Numbered from the stretch's first letter, positions 1 to 10,222 are shown. The stretch: DNA of 53,313 nt from Pseudobdellovibrionaceae bacterium (GCA_025354795.1 JANXMF010000142.1:1-53313); one strand, 5' to 3'. A program made the numbers and translations. Notes: generated by a model from the sequence alone, not told the origin.

Positions 1-270
1 TTCCCGGCTTTCAGCACCTGAACTTGCGATGCATAATCCGCACTGGTGGCGCAAGGTACTCCGATAGCGGGCGCATTCGGCGGTACCAATTCCAGGGACA
101 TACGCTCCCAGCGCTGGGGAGCGGATTTCTACACCCTAGATCTCACCTCAGTTGAATAAATGGGTGAAATCAGCTCCACCGACATCGGCGGTCCGTTAAC
201 ACTTGGCCATCGATACGAATTAAAAATTTTCTGATCAAAAATCAATTCCACCTGCAGTTTGATCTCCTAG

Positions 271-382
271 GGCCTGTCTGCCAGTTTCTTGGGGACTCGG
301 GCTTCTGCCCTTGCCGCGATCGGCCCTTCGGGCCGATCGCATCACGCTTGGCGGAAGTCCCCGAGAACCTGGCAGACAGGCC
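271..382. repeat. Large nested inverted repeat: 27-nt arms 271-297 / 356-382 (25 of 27 positions complementary) enclosing a perfect 11-bp palindrome with triloop (316-340)
   Basis: Read directly: ggcctgtctgccagtttcttggggact ... gcgatcggcccttcgggccgatcgc ... agtccccgagaacctggcagacaggcc. Confidence 0.9.
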
Positions 383-493
383 TCGACGGGGAGCGACCCG
401 CTCGCGCTTGATCTGGTCTTCGCAGCTTTTTGAGACTTTCCAGGACTCCTTTCCCTGTGGCGCGACCCCGATTCTTTCGACGCTGCCCTATTT

Positions 494-1180
494 TTACAGG
501 GTGAGCTGTACTGCCTTCGCTTGGCGTTCACGCCTAAATTTATAATTTTTTTGTAGCATGAGTTGAAATGGCGGTGCCAAGGTTTCGGCTTTGGCCCAAG
601 CATCCTCCACGGAAATGTTCGCGGCCTTGATCCACACCTCTTCAAACAAAATCCGCGTGGCCCCGAGCGCCACCGATGGAAAGGCCCCCTCATCGACTTC
701 ACCAAAAATGCTAATTAGAAGATGGGACCACAACTCTTTGAGCGCAAGATTGTAGCGGGGCTCATTGTCCTTGCCTTGGAGGTCGGCGAGTCGCTTCAAT
801 TGTTTGGTGGAAATCGGTGAGTCTTCGTTGAGGAGATCCAAGATTCCAGCGGCACTGCTGGTGAGTTCGCTGAGTGCCGGAAACTCAGGATTGACTAATC
901 GTAGGAGGTACGGAAATAACTCGAGCGCGATCAACGTGGCACGTCCGCGAAAGAATTTGGTGTAAATCACCCTTCCGGAGGACGAAAGCTGCTCACGTAA
1001 ATGCCACAGGTCCGCGACCCGGGAGTCGCCGTCTTGGTCCCACTCCCAGCGCATCGGCGTGCGCGGGAAAAATGCCGTCCACAGCGACGGAATATCTTTG
1101 CGATTCGCTAAGGGAAAAACCAATAGCATCGGTTGGGTTTGCAAGTGTTTCAGGGCGGCAGCTACCGTAAGACGCTTCAT
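494..1180 (-). CDS. AlkZ-related (winged-helix DNA glycosylase-like) protein, tentative
   Basis: Long ORF; internal ATG at 1180 is the likely start; LWHLREQL...YTKFFRGRATLIALELFPYLL...TKQLKRLADLQGKDNEPRYNLALKEL pattern resembles AlkZ-related proteins. Confidence 0.55.
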   Translation of the reverse strand: MKRLTVAAALKHLQTQPMLLVFPLANRKDIPSLWTAFFPRTPMRWEWDQDGDSRVADLWHLREQLSSSGRVIYTKFFRGRATLIALELFPYLLRLVNPEFPALSELTSSAAGILDLLNEDSPISTKQLKRLADLQGKDNEPRYNLALKELWSHLLISIFGEVDEGAFPSVALGATRILFEEVWIKAANISVEDAWAKAETLAPPFQLMLQKNYKFRRERQAKAVQLTL

Positions 1181-1392
1181 GGCGGTCAGCCTACCGAGAT
1201 CCGGTGACGATTTCAACCGGCGAGTTGTAGAGATTTCCGTCACTGTTGCCTTTAGCCGGCTCTCATTTTATGTTCGCGTTCTAGGAGAGTTAAATGTTCA
1301 AGGTAATGAACGCGGAGTGGACACTCATATCGCCCTCTCAGAAAAAAGCTGGAGCTCTATGGCAATTTGGTGATTTGAGTTTACGGCAAGGG

Positions 1393-1698
1393 CTATGCCT
1401 TTGGCGCCAACCATTCAGAACTCAAAGCCGGATAGGAATAGCGTGAAACAGCTTCGAGCAGCGAATAGCGATCCACCGGTTTACTTAAGTGGTCATCAAA
1501 GCCAAACTCTAAAAATGCGTCGTTGGCGAACTTCATACGTTCGCGGCGGTCCAGATGACCAAGTAAAACTGGCGCGGCATTGGTGATCAAACTCAGTTCC
1601 CGCTCACGCTGGCGCAGTTCACCGGTGCGACTTTCGACCCGGCGCTCGAGATCTCGAGCGAAAGACTTTTCCACCAAGTCGCGCGCACGGGGCCCCAC
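1393..1698 (-). pseudogene. Remnant of a hybrid sensor histidine kinase (coiled-coil/PAS start fused to receiver-domain end)
   Basis: ERRVESRTGELRQRERELSLITNAAPVLLGHLDRRERMKFANDAFLEFGFDDHLSKPVDRYSLLEAV: PAS beginning joined directly to a receiver-like GFDDHLSKPVD..LL end; kinase core missing. Confidence 0.6.
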
Positions 1699-1845
1699 AT
1701 TCCCTTCGATAAATTCTTGTTAAGTAAGGAGGAGGTCAGAGGATATTTCAGCCATTTTTACCGAATGATAACATCTGACGCCACGCAAAAGTTTAGCGAA
1801 GCTTGGCCCCACACCGTCTCGGAGCGGAGCCATTATAAACACAAT

Positions 1846-2529
1846 CTATATATCTGAGTCAGTCGCGGGCGCGGGTTGTAAGACTCCATCAGTGCACACG
1901 CTGGACTGCGAGTAAAAGTGCAGCATGTACTTGGCGTTCGCGGCGCCTTCAACGTCCAGCGCGTGGAACAAGGTGACCTCATCGGGAGACTTCACCTGGA
2001 AAACGCCCGCCGGCTTTTCTTCCACACGACACTCACGCAGCGCGATTCTGCGGCCATGATGTATCCAACCAGGGCCAGGACCAGGGTGGTGCCCCCCCCA
2101 GCCAGGATGGCGTGGACGAAAGAACACAGGCGGCGGGAGGTCCGGACCAATAAACACCTGGGGCGGTGGCTGAGGAAAATATTCCGGCCCATACTGTGGT
2201 GGATAGACGGGAACGAGTCGACGCTGCGGCGGATAAGGCAAGGTCGGCTCTCGGCACTCGTCGTCACACATGTAATCACCTTCGGGATTGTAGCGGCGGG
2301 GGGGGCGGCGTTCGTAGCGTTCGTCGTCGTCGGGGCGGCGCGGTTCGCGTTCAATAATAATCACCTGTTGTTGTTGTTGTTGTTGCGGCGGCGGCGAGGG
2401 TGCATCGGGTGGCCTCGGTTGAGCGTGGGGCCGCGGAGCCGGCTTAATAATAATTTGCCCGTCGGCAAAAGCTTGCGCGCCTAACAGCAAAATCGTAACG
2501 CTCAACACACTTTTAATTCTAGTAACCAT
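1846..2529 (-). CDS. Secreted Pro/Gln/Arg-rich low-complexity protein
   Basis: ORF with signal peptide (MVTRIKSVLSVTILLLGAQAFADG), poly-Q, poly-P and GWGGHHPGPGPGW tracts. Confidence 0.65.
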   Translation of the reverse strand: MVTRIKSVLSVTILLLGAQAFADGQIIIKPAPRPHAQPRPPDAPSPPPQQQQQQQVIIIEREPRRPDDDERYERRPPRRYNPEGDYMCDDECREPTLPYPPQRRLVPVYPPQYGPEYFPQPPPQVFIGPDLPPPVFFRPRHPGWGGHHPGPGPGWIHHGRRIALRECRVEEKPAGVFQVKSPDEVTLFHALDVEGAANAKYMLHFYSQSSVCTDGVLQPAPATDSDI

Positions 2530-2602
2530 TCGACCTCCACAAATTCTGTTGACTCATCTCTAGCATGCGCCGCATTAAACGACTACTGTAACCTTTGCAA
2601 AC

Positions 2603-3649
2603 CTAGTTCTCTAAAACGTCTGCAATAGCACGTATCATATCTTTTGAAAAAGTGGGTAGACCCGCGGTGATGCCGGTGGCTGTTGGTCTGATAAGTCGCG
2701 ATTTGCCCTCAAGGACTGCGCCCAGACCGAGCTTGTTGTAAGTGTCATAAGAACTTTTTTTGAGGCCGACCACGAAGAAAGCTGTCATTAAAGTCTTCGA
2801 CGAATCGCCCGGCATCGCTTGAAAAACGGCGATCACTTTTCCGTACTGAAACAATTGATTCCAATAGAAAATACTTTGCTCGAGACCGCCTCGAATGGGA
2901 GTGTCCACTTTGGTTAACGTTTTCAATGCCACCGGTAGACTGAGCTCTTGCTCGGATTCGAAGTAACGGACCTCGGACTGAAGCCCGACTCCCGTGTCCT
3001 TGCGTGCATCTTCATTCGAGCTGAAATTGGCCATTATATTCGCCGTTCTTAATCCTTGCCGCCAAAATTCGTTGAACGAGTAGCACGACTCGAGACATAT
3101 AGACCGGTGGGCGTCGCTACACCAACTGCGGTTCAACGGATTGATGTGCGCCAAGTCTAGTTCTCGCGCCGGGCGCATCACATTGCCCTGGCAATTGCCC
3201 CACTGAAAATTGGTGAACGGTGTGCGTCCCACCACCGCGCTCATAAACTGATTTGGTTTAATCTCGGCGTGTTGAATTTCACGGTCGAACTGGCGAATGG
3301 TTTCAATTTGCATGAGCTGCTTCAAATTGAGCTGTGCGGGAGCCTTGTTTAAGATCAACTTGGCGCTCGAGGTGAAAATCTTAAGGCGCGTTTGCACTTT
3401 CTTTTTCACGCCATTTTTTATGGTAGTGATGTCGGGTTCCTTATAGCCGGGGTAAAGCATCAAGTCCTGGCTTTCCGCAGGGGACTTCGCGGCCCAGTCT
3501 TTGTAGTCCAGCATTTCGTACTTGTAGTAAAGGTTGTCGGCGCTCATTTCAGCAGGTGCGAGCGTGTCGGGGAGAGGCTGGTCGGCGCGCGTGCGAGCGA
3601 AAGCCTCGGTGTTGATAAACAAACATAAAACTATAAATAATTTGTACAT
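2603..3649 (-). CDS. Exported hypothetical protein
   Basis: 348-aa ORF with N-terminal signal sequence MYKLFIVLCLFINTEAFA. Confidence 0.75.
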   Translation of the reverse strand: MYKLFIVLCLFINTEAFARTRADQPLPDTLAPAEMSADNLYYKYEMLDYKDWAAKSPAESQDLMLYPGYKEPDITTIKNGVKKKVQTRLKIFTSSAKLILNKAPAQLNLKQLMQIETIRQFDREIQHAEIKPNQFMSAVVGRTPFTNFQWGNCQGNVMRPARELDLAHINPLNRSWCSDAHRSICLESCYSFNEFWRQGLRTANIMANFSSNEDARKDTGVGLQSEVRYFESEQELSLPVALKTLTKVDTPIRGGLEQSIFYWNQLFQYGKVIAVFQAMPGDSSKTLMTAFFVVGLKKSSYDTYNKLGLGAVLEGKSRLIRPTATGITAGLPTFSKDMIRAIADVLEN

Positions 3650-3659
3650 GACAATCCCC

Positions 3660-6515
3660 TCAATAAATTCTTCCTAACAAATCTCTATCGATGTTCCGTG
3701 GCGGCAGAGGTTGTTCAAGGCCTGGGCGGTAACTCAGATCACTTGCCTCTTCACTGCGGCGCGAATCACCCTCGTCCAAAGTGGTAAAGGTCGGATCTTC
3801 GTCACCGTCTTCCATAGTCTCCTGAGCGATCGGAGCGCCCACCTCTTGCTCATTGATCAGCGTTTCGCGCGTGTCTAAAGGCATCCCGGGACGGTTCGGG
3901 TCTAGGCGCAATGCTTCCATAAAGTTTCCGCCATTCAACGCACCACTGAGAAAGTTGATCGGATATTCGACCACTTGCGTGCGAATTTCGTCGGGCGGAC
4001 CCCGGAGCGGTTCTTTCGGTTTGTAAATCATAAAACTCTCGCGGATGATTTTTTCGGCGATAGGCAAGGCGACGTGGCCACCGGTGTACTTGTTGCCTAA
4101 GGAGCTGCGTATGTGTGTGTTGTCATAGCCCACCCACGTCGCCACCACCAGATCATTGGTAAAGCCAATAAACCAGGCGTCGCGGTGGCTGCTGCTGGTC
4201 CCGGTTTTGCCAGCCACACAGCCTGCGAGGTCAGACATTTTCGCCGCTGTTCCGCGCGCCACTGTGCCTTCCAAAATGCGCCGCAACTGATAAAAGGCCA
4301 CGCGGTCAATGCGGTTTACTGGCGTTTTGGAAAAGCGCGGGCGATGATAAAGTTCGACGCCGTTCTGGCTGACGCTGTCGATAAAAGTAGGCATTGGGCG
4401 CTCACCGATGTTGGCCACGGTGGCGTAGGCCGTCGCCATATCAATGAGTTTGGCGTCTTGAGTCCCGAGAACCGAGGCCGGATTAGTCTGGGCCTTTTCG
4501 TGAATTCCCAGACGCTCCTCGGTCAAGCCGATATATTTTAAGCCGTCTTCAGGAGTGTCACCTATGCGGAGCGACAAGCGCACAGTCGGGCGATTGAGGG
4601 ATTTCTCAATCGCACGGCGAATTGTTACTTTGCCTAAGCTGGCCGCGCCGGCGTCATAGTTATTGGGCGACCAAATTTTGTTGCCGACCTTGATGCTAAT
4701 CGGCGCATCCAGCAGCTGCGTATTGGGCTGCAACCCCAGCTGCAGCGCCGCTAGGTAAACAAATGGTTTCAAGGTGGAGCCCGGCGGACGTTGGGTTTGC
4801 GTGACCCGATTGACTTGTTCGAGCGGAAACGAAAATCCTCCGACCATGGCCAAAACTTTACCCGTCTTCGCTTCCAACACGACTGTCGATCCCTGGACCG
4901 CCGGTCGCACCCGCACCGTGGCCGCGGTCCCGGCTTCATTGGGCTTCACGTAGAGTAAATCGTATGTATTTAGTCGAACGCCACCGGCATTGAGGGCCAA
5001 GACTTTGCCGTCGGCCAGTCCCACCCGCAGTCCACGCACTTTCGCATCCGGAGGCAGCACCACGGCGAGTGGCCACTGCACATCATACAGTTTAGGGCGC
5101 ACCACGCTCATAACTTCCTGCCAGGTAGCCTTTGGCTTCTTCATTTTTTCGGCGATCGAGCCTTCGCTTGTAAACCGCGATAGGCGTCGGCCGTCGGCCG
5201 CCTCTTCGTAATCTCCCAAGCCATCTTGCAAAGCCCGGGTGGCGATCTTTTGCAAGCCACTATGAATGGTGGATTTCACCACATAGGACGAGGCGGTGAG
5301 TGACCCGACGTTAGGTAGGTTCCGGGCATTTTTGCGAATCTCATTGAGAAAATAAAATCCGGCGCGGGCATTGGGACTTTCGAAGTCCGCAAGCTTTGGC
5401 TTAAAGGCCTGCGCCGCGGGCAAATCGAGATCGGCAACAAAGCGGTCTTTGGCGCTGTCTTTGTTCAATTTGTTGACTTTGTCCATCTGCCCCAGCACGT
5501 ACTCGATGCGCTCCTGCAATCGGTCAAGGTGCGTTACTGGACTATAGAAAGTCGGCCCACGGGTAAGCGCGGCTAACATCGCGGCCTCGGTCATGTTGAC
5601 CTGCTTCACCGATTTTCCAAAGTAACTCTGGGCGGCCATGTCCACGCCCCACGAGGCGCGCCCGAGGTAAACATAATTTAGGTAGAGTTCGAGAATCTCA
5701 GCTTTGCTCATCAGGCTTTCAACCCGCAAGGCCAGTACCATTTCACGAATCTTGCGTTCAAAGGTGAGATCGTCGCCGGTCAGAAGATTTTTAACCACCT
5801 GCTGTGTGATGGTGGAACCGCCCTGAGGACGTCCACTAGACGCGGTATTGCTCATGAAAGCCCGGATAATGCCGCGTACGTCGAGACCGTTGTGTTCGTA
5901 AAAGCGTTGGTCCTCGGTGGCCACAAAGGCCAGCTGAACCGATTTTGGGATGTCACGGATCGCGATCCAGCGGCGGCGATTGTTATCGGTGTAAATTTCA
6001 CTGAAACGATTGCCGTCGTCATCTAGAACCAACGACGAACCCGGTAATTTTAGGCCTTTGAGTTTGTTATGGTCAGGCAGATCTGCTACCGCGCGGTTGA
6101 AAAATTCGATCGCCGCGGTCAGCGTTTGATTGGATTCCGTCTCTTCTGATGAGCTGAGTTTCTCACCTTTGCAGTAGCGTTTATAAATCGGATACATCGC
6201 CGGCACATCGCGTTCGAGCTTAAGGCTGGCGGTCAGTCCCCCTGGACCTGAAGCCACTTCCGCCGCGGGCGGAGCCTCGCCGGAAGTCAGAGGTTTCTCA
6301 AGATTTTCTTTCATGGTGGTGAAAAGCAGATCAAAATTGATGTTCTCGGCGCCAAATTTTTCGGTAATGAACTTACAACCGGTGCGCAACGTGGCTTCCG
6401 CTTCCGCTTGCTCCGATGCGGGATCAAAGTGATCTTTAAATTTCTCGACGGGTTTGGTGAAGAGTTGGCTCAGGGTTAGCCCGACGGCTAAAACTTTGAT
6501 AATTAGCGGATTCAT
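3660..6515 (-). CDS. Class A penicillin-binding protein (PBP1-type transglycosylase/transpeptidase)
   Basis: Glycosyltransferase motifs EDQRFYEHNGLD, GGSTITQQVVKNL; transpeptidase STLKPF (SxxK-type), SLN, KTGTSS; likely start M at 6515. Confidence 0.95.
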   Translation of the reverse strand: MNPLIIKVLAVGLTLSQLFTKPVEKFKDHFDPASEQAEAEATLRTGCKFITEKFGAENINFDLLFTTMKENLEKPLTSGEAPPAAEVASGPGGLTASLKLERDVPAMYPIYKRYCKGEKLSSSEETESNQTLTAAIEFFNRAVADLPDHNKLKGLKLPGSSLVLDDDGNRFSEIYTDNNRRRWIAIRDIPKSVQLAFVATEDQRFYEHNGLDVRGIIRAFMSNTASSGRPQGGSTITQQVVKNLLTGDDLTFERKIREMVLALRVESLMSKAEILELYLNYVYLGRASWGVDMAAQSYFGKSVKQVNMTEAAMLAALTRGPTFYSPVTHLDRLQERIEYVLGQMDKVNKLNKDSAKDRFVADLDLPAAQAFKPKLADFESPNARAGFYFLNEIRKNARNLPNVGSLTASSYVVKSTIHSGLQKIATRALQDGLGDYEEAADGRRLSRFTSEGSIAEKMKKPKATWQEVMSVVRPKLYDVQWPLAVVLPPDAKVRGLRVGLADGKVLALNAGGVRLNTYDLLYVKPNEAGTAATVRVRPAVQGSTVVLEAKTGKVLAMVGGFSFPLEQVNRVTQTQRPPGSTLKPFVYLAALQLGLQPNTQLLDAPISIKVGNKIWSPNNYDAGAASLGKVTIRRAIEKSLNRPTVRLSLRIGDTPEDGLKYIGLTEERLGIHEKAQTNPASVLGTQDAKLIDMATAYATVANIGERPMPTFIDSVSQNGVELYHRPRFSKTPVNRIDRVAFYQLRRILEGTVARGTAAKMSDLAGCVAGKTGTSSSHRDAWFIGFTNDLVVATWVGYDNTHIRSSLGNKYTGGHVALPIAEKIIRESFMIYKPKEPLRGPPDEIRTQVVEYPINFLSGALNGGNFMEALRLDPNRPGMPLDTRETLINEQEVGAPIAQETMEDGDEDPTFTTLDEGDSRRSEEASDLSYRPGLEQPLPPRNIDRDLLGRIY

Positions 6516-6661
6516 TGGGGCACTTATATCACCCCTATGACGCGATGTCCAAAAAGTGCCTAACCATGTGAAAATATTTTGCAAGTGTCTAAGCGCCAAG
6601 CATTGCCTGGGAGTCCGTTTGCAGTTAATTTTCATTTAAACCCTATTAAGGAGACACAGCG

Positions 6662-7021
6662 ATGCAAAGACGCGAATTTTTACAATTAGGCCTTGGCACA
6701 TCGGCGGTTTTGGCTGCGACTGGCGGATTGATTTTCCCTCAGGCTTCCTCAGCGGATGCGGCCAAAATTACCAAGAAAGATATTCTTAAAGAAGGCACGC
6801 CCACCACCATCGCGAACTACTGCCTCAAGCCTGAAAAGAAGCCGAATAAATTTTGTCCGGAATGGAAAGAAGGCCATTGTGACACCTGCCAATTTTTTAA
6901 TAAAGACAATAGTCTAACGTCGTTTGAGGGCGGAAAGTATGCGCGCTGCCAGCTGCTCACTACCGATCCGAAATTTGTGAGCATTGGGGCCTACTGCGCG
7001 ACTTACGTCAAGAAGGCTTAA
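6662..7021 (+). CDS. High-potential iron-sulfur protein (HiPIP), Tat-exported
   Basis: QRREFLQLG twin-arginine signal; CDTC-x19-C-x15-C cysteine pattern. Confidence 0.85.
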   Translation: MQRREFLQLGLGTSAVLAATGGLIFPQASSADAAKITKKDILKEGTPTTIANYCLKPEKKPNKFCPEWKEGHCDTCQFFNKDNSLTSFEGGKYARCQLLTTDPKFVSIGAYCATYVKKA

Positions 7022-7242
7022 GGTCCGTTTGCCAACTCCTTGTCTCGAGTTCCCAGTCTTTGCTATTCGGTTTGCAATTCGTTAGTTTCTAAGCCAGGAC
7101 GTGGTCGATATTTCGGCAAGTGGAATTCTCCACGTCGTTCCAGTCAAAGAAGAATTTGCCAACGATGTCTGTGGGCACTGCCCACCAATGTTTGCACGCG
7201 AAGAAAAATAATCAAAGTGAGAAAAAGACGCCTTTTGACTCC

Positions 7243-8151
7243 TTATTTTCTTGTGCCTGCTCGTGCCACCACATTATGTGCGTGCAAACTCTCAAAGTGC
7301 CGGACTTCGATGCTGAAGTCTACGATATCACTGCGTTTCATCAATGCACTTTGCAAGCGGCGGGCGGCATCCTCGCAGAACATCAAATTTTGGGCGTTCC
7401 GCCGAGCAAACTCCTGTTCGTCTTCGCGCTTCACCGCCGCTTGCACCGGAGTGCCCAATGCGTTTTCGATGGTGTCGATCATAGTGAGTGGCGACGGATT
7501 GCCGATCGCTGGATCAATGCCGAATTCACACACGGCCTCGCTACGTTGGGCATGAGGCACGGCAACCGCAGCGGTTTGTGCCAGCCATTCCGCCACCCGA
7601 TCCGTGTCTAGCGTTTGATTTGCAAATTCCGCGACAAAGCGTTCGCTCACAGCCTCTTGGCTTAAGCTCGCGGAACATGGACAAGTGCTGGAATATAATA
7701 TGCGCATGGAAAGTGAAAAGCGCACCTCTGCGCTCTTAATGGCAGCCGTATAAACTAGCGGGTAGGAGCGCCAGCCCAAGGTTTCGCTCAGCAAGGCTTT
7801 GCGCTCAGTCAGCCAATCAAAACCGACACTCAATTCGGCGCTGTCCGAAAGCGATTTTTGCGAAGCCAACATTTGCTCCGCACAACTGCCGAGCCATGCC
7901 CAAGACAAATCCTGCGAATGAAGATCGCTCAATATTCTAAACAACCGCGACATATGAATACCGCGCGCACCACTATTTATTAGCGAGACCTTGGCCTGCG
8001 CCCGGGCTGGCGTCAGCGCGCCGGCGACGCGCACTTGGGTCGCCACATCTTCGAGGCCCACTTCCGCCAGCGGCAATTGCAGGGCTGCAGTCGGGGCACT
8101 GAGGGCCACATCACTCAATTTTTTAAACTTGGGGTCCATGAACGAACTCAC
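7243..8151 (-). CDS. folE2: GTP cyclohydrolase FolE2 (GCYH-IB)
   Basis: GARGIHMSRLFRIL, SSTCPCSASLS, VPHAQRS motifs of the FolE2 family. Confidence 0.88.
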   Translation of the reverse strand: MSSFMDPKFKKLSDVALSAPTAALQLPLAEVGLEDVATQVRVAGALTPARAQAKVSLINSGARGIHMSRLFRILSDLHSQDLSWAWLGSCAEQMLASQKSLSDSAELSVGFDWLTERKALLSETLGWRSYPLVYTAAIKSAEVRFSLSMRILYSSTCPCSASLSQEAVSERFVAEFANQTLDTDRVAEWLAQTAAVAVPHAQRSEAVCEFGIDPAIGNPSPLTMIDTIENALGTPVQAAVKREDEQEFARRNAQNLMFCEDAARRLQSALMKRSDIVDFSIEVRHFESLHAHNVVARAGTRK

Positions 8152-8217
8152 TTTTTGGCTTTGCGTCAGTTAGGAATAGTACATGTGAATTGCAGTTGCA
8201 ACGGGTATAAACCTTCC

Positions 8218-8637
8218 ATGAAATTCAGCAAAGATGTCGAATTCGCTTACGCTGAGGCGCTCAAGATCCGCGCCCATTCGCACTCTCCCTATTCGCGGTT
8301 CGCGGTCGGCGCCGCTTTGAAGTTGCGCGATAACCCCCGTGCGGTAGGCGGCTGCAATGTGGAAAACGCTAGCTTCGGTGCCACCATCTGTGCCGAGCGG
8401 GTGGCCCTCCATGCGGCCGTCGCGCAGGAGGGGAGTATCAACCCTGAATTTATAGTAGTCGTCACGGGCGAAGAGGATGCCACCGTTCCGTGCGCACTTT
8501 GCCTACAAACCCTGGCTGAATTTTGCGCGGACGATTTTAAGATTTACCTGGGCAATACGCAGACTCTACTAAAATCATATAGCTTGCGCGACCTGCTGCC
8601 CTATCCCTTTCGCCATTTCAGCCAGGATAAGAAATGA
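8218..8637 (+). CDS. cdd: Cytidine deaminase
   Basis: SPYSRFAVGAAL, GCNVENASFGATICAERVA, PCALCLQTLAEF motifs; ATG at 8218. Confidence 0.93.
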   Translation: MKFSKDVEFAYAEALKIRAHSHSPYSRFAVGAALKLRDNPRAVGGCNVENASFGATICAERVALHAAVAQEGSINPEFIVVVTGEEDATVPCALCLQTLAEFCADDFKIYLGNTQTLLKSYSLRDLLPYPFRHFSQDKK

Positions 8638-9389
8638 GCGTAGCCCTCATCACCGGCGCCACCAGCGGCATTGGCCGCGCCACCGCCGAAAAATTAGCGG
8701 CGCGTGGCTACAACTTGATCTTACTCGCCCGGCGGGGCGAGCGGCTTGAGCAGATGCGAGTGAGGCTGAGCCAGACCGTTCAGGTTACGGTTGCGACGGT
8801 CGATGTGCGCGAGCCCAAGCAAATTCAGGCTTTTGTGACCGCCCACACCAAGGCGTTGTCGGTGGTGACCGTTCTCATAAATAATGCTGGTTTAGCTAAG
8901 GGCGCTGACAAAATTCAAGATGGCAAGCTTGAAGACTGGGACGCGATGCTCGACACCAACGTCAAAGGATTGCTCTACATTACTCGCGCGGTGTTGCCTT
9001 TTTTGCTGAAAAATAATCGTGGTGATATCGTCAATGTCGGCTCTGTGGCCGGGCGCTGGGTTTATCCGGGCGGCGGGGTTTATTGTGCCAGCAAATTCGC
9101 GGTGCGGGCGCTCAGCGAAGGCCTGCGCATGGATTTATTCGGCACCCCCCTTCGGGTCACCAACATTGAGCCGGGTCTGGTTCAAACTGAATTTTCGCAA
9201 GTGCGTTTCGACGACTCCGCTCGGGCCGAAGCCGTGTACCACGGACTCAAGCCCTTAAGTGCCGGAGACATCGCGGACAGTATTGTGTGGTGCGTGGAGC
9301 GCCCGGCGCATGTCAATATTCAAGAGCTCGTCATTTTCCCCACCGCGCAAGCCTCAGTCACTCAGGTTCACCGCGAAAAACTGGATTGA
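8634..9389 (+). CDS. Short-chain dehydrogenase/reductase
   Basis: TGATSGIG, NNAG, YCASKFA motifs; ATGA overlap with cdd. Confidence 0.92.
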   Translation: MSVALITGATSGIGRATAEKLAARGYNLILLARRGERLEQMRVRLSQTVQVTVATVDVREPKQIQAFVTAHTKALSVVTVLINNAGLAKGADKIQDGKLEDWDAMLDTNVKGLLYITRAVLPFLLKNNRGDIVNVGSVAGRWVYPGGGVYCASKFAVRALSEGLRMDLFGTPLRVTNIEPGLVQTEFSQVRFDDSARAEAVYHGLKPLSAGDIADSIVWCVERPAHVNIQELVIFPTAQASVTQVHREKLD

Positions 9390-10222
9390 ATTGCCTCCGA
9401 CAGCGCTTGAATTGTGCGTACCGGTCGATTTTCAACCCGGTAGATCAAATAGATTTCGTCATTTAAAATCGGAGCATTTTTAACCCGCGACAAATCACTG
9501 CTCGCAGCTTGCGCCACCCGTGTCGGTAAAATGCCCAGGCCAAGGCCGCCATCGGTGAGACTGGCAATCACCTCGAGACTGGTCGACTCGACCACCCGGC
9601 GAAAGTGAAAACCCGCGCGCTGCAATCTGGCTTTCAGCTTTTGCGTCTGCATCAGACTGGGTTCGCACACCAAGATATCGTGAGACGTTAGGCCCTTTGA
9701 TTTCCACAGCGTCACCACGTCCGTTGCGAGCGGTTTCATAATTAGATCTGGATGCGGAGCCGGATTCACCACGATGCCGAGATCAATCTCGAGATTCAAA
9801 ACCCTTTGCGTGATATTGCGCGATAGATCGTGCACTAGTCCGAGCTCAAGCTCCTTATGTTCGCGCAGAACCTGCGGCATAAAAAGCGGCAGGCTGTAGC
9901 GCGCCACCGAGGGATGACAACCTATCAAAAAGCGCCCGGTAATCTCATTCATGGTGTCAAGAGTTTGCTGGCGCAAATCCGCCCACTGGCTCATGAGCCC
10001 GCGCGCATCCAGAAGCAGGCGATCGCCAGCCTTAGTCAGCTTCACACCCTGGCGCGACCGTATAAACAAATTTGTACCTACACTGGTTTCGAGCCGCTGC
10101 ATGGCTAGTGTGAGCGAGGGTTGGCTAACCCCCAAACGATTGGCGGCGTGAGTGAGATTGCCCTGTTGGGCGATTTCCAAAAAGAAAGTGAGATCAGCAC
10201 TGGATGGGAGCATAAGTATCAC
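9368..10222 (-). CDS. LysR-family transcriptional regulator
   Basis: N-terminal HTH: FFLEIAQQGNLTHAANRLGVSQPSLTLAMQRLE. Confidence 0.92.
   Translation of the reverse strand: MILMLPSSADLTFFLEIAQQGNLTHAANRLGVSQPSLTLAMQRLETSVGTNLFIRSRQGVKLTKAGDRLLLDARGLMSQWADLRQQTLDTMNEITGRFLIGCHPSVARYSLPLFMPQVLREHKELELGLVHDLSRNITQRVLNLEIDLGIVVNPAPHPDLIMKPLATDVVTLWKSKGLTSHDILVCEPSLMQTQKLKARLQRAGFHFRRVVESTSLEVIASLTDGGLGLGILPTRVAQAASSDLSRVKNAPILNDEIYLIYRVENRPVRTIQALSEAIQSSFSR

Noticed and set aside
235-705. 156-aa minus-strand ORF across the nested inverted repeat
   Set aside because: Covers the palindrome and the AlkZ-like gene end in another frame; low-complexity basic composition.
1918-2484. 188-aa plus-strand ORF
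   Set aside because: Antisense to the signal-peptide-bearing Pro-rich ORF on the minus strand; composition is a by-product of the repeats.
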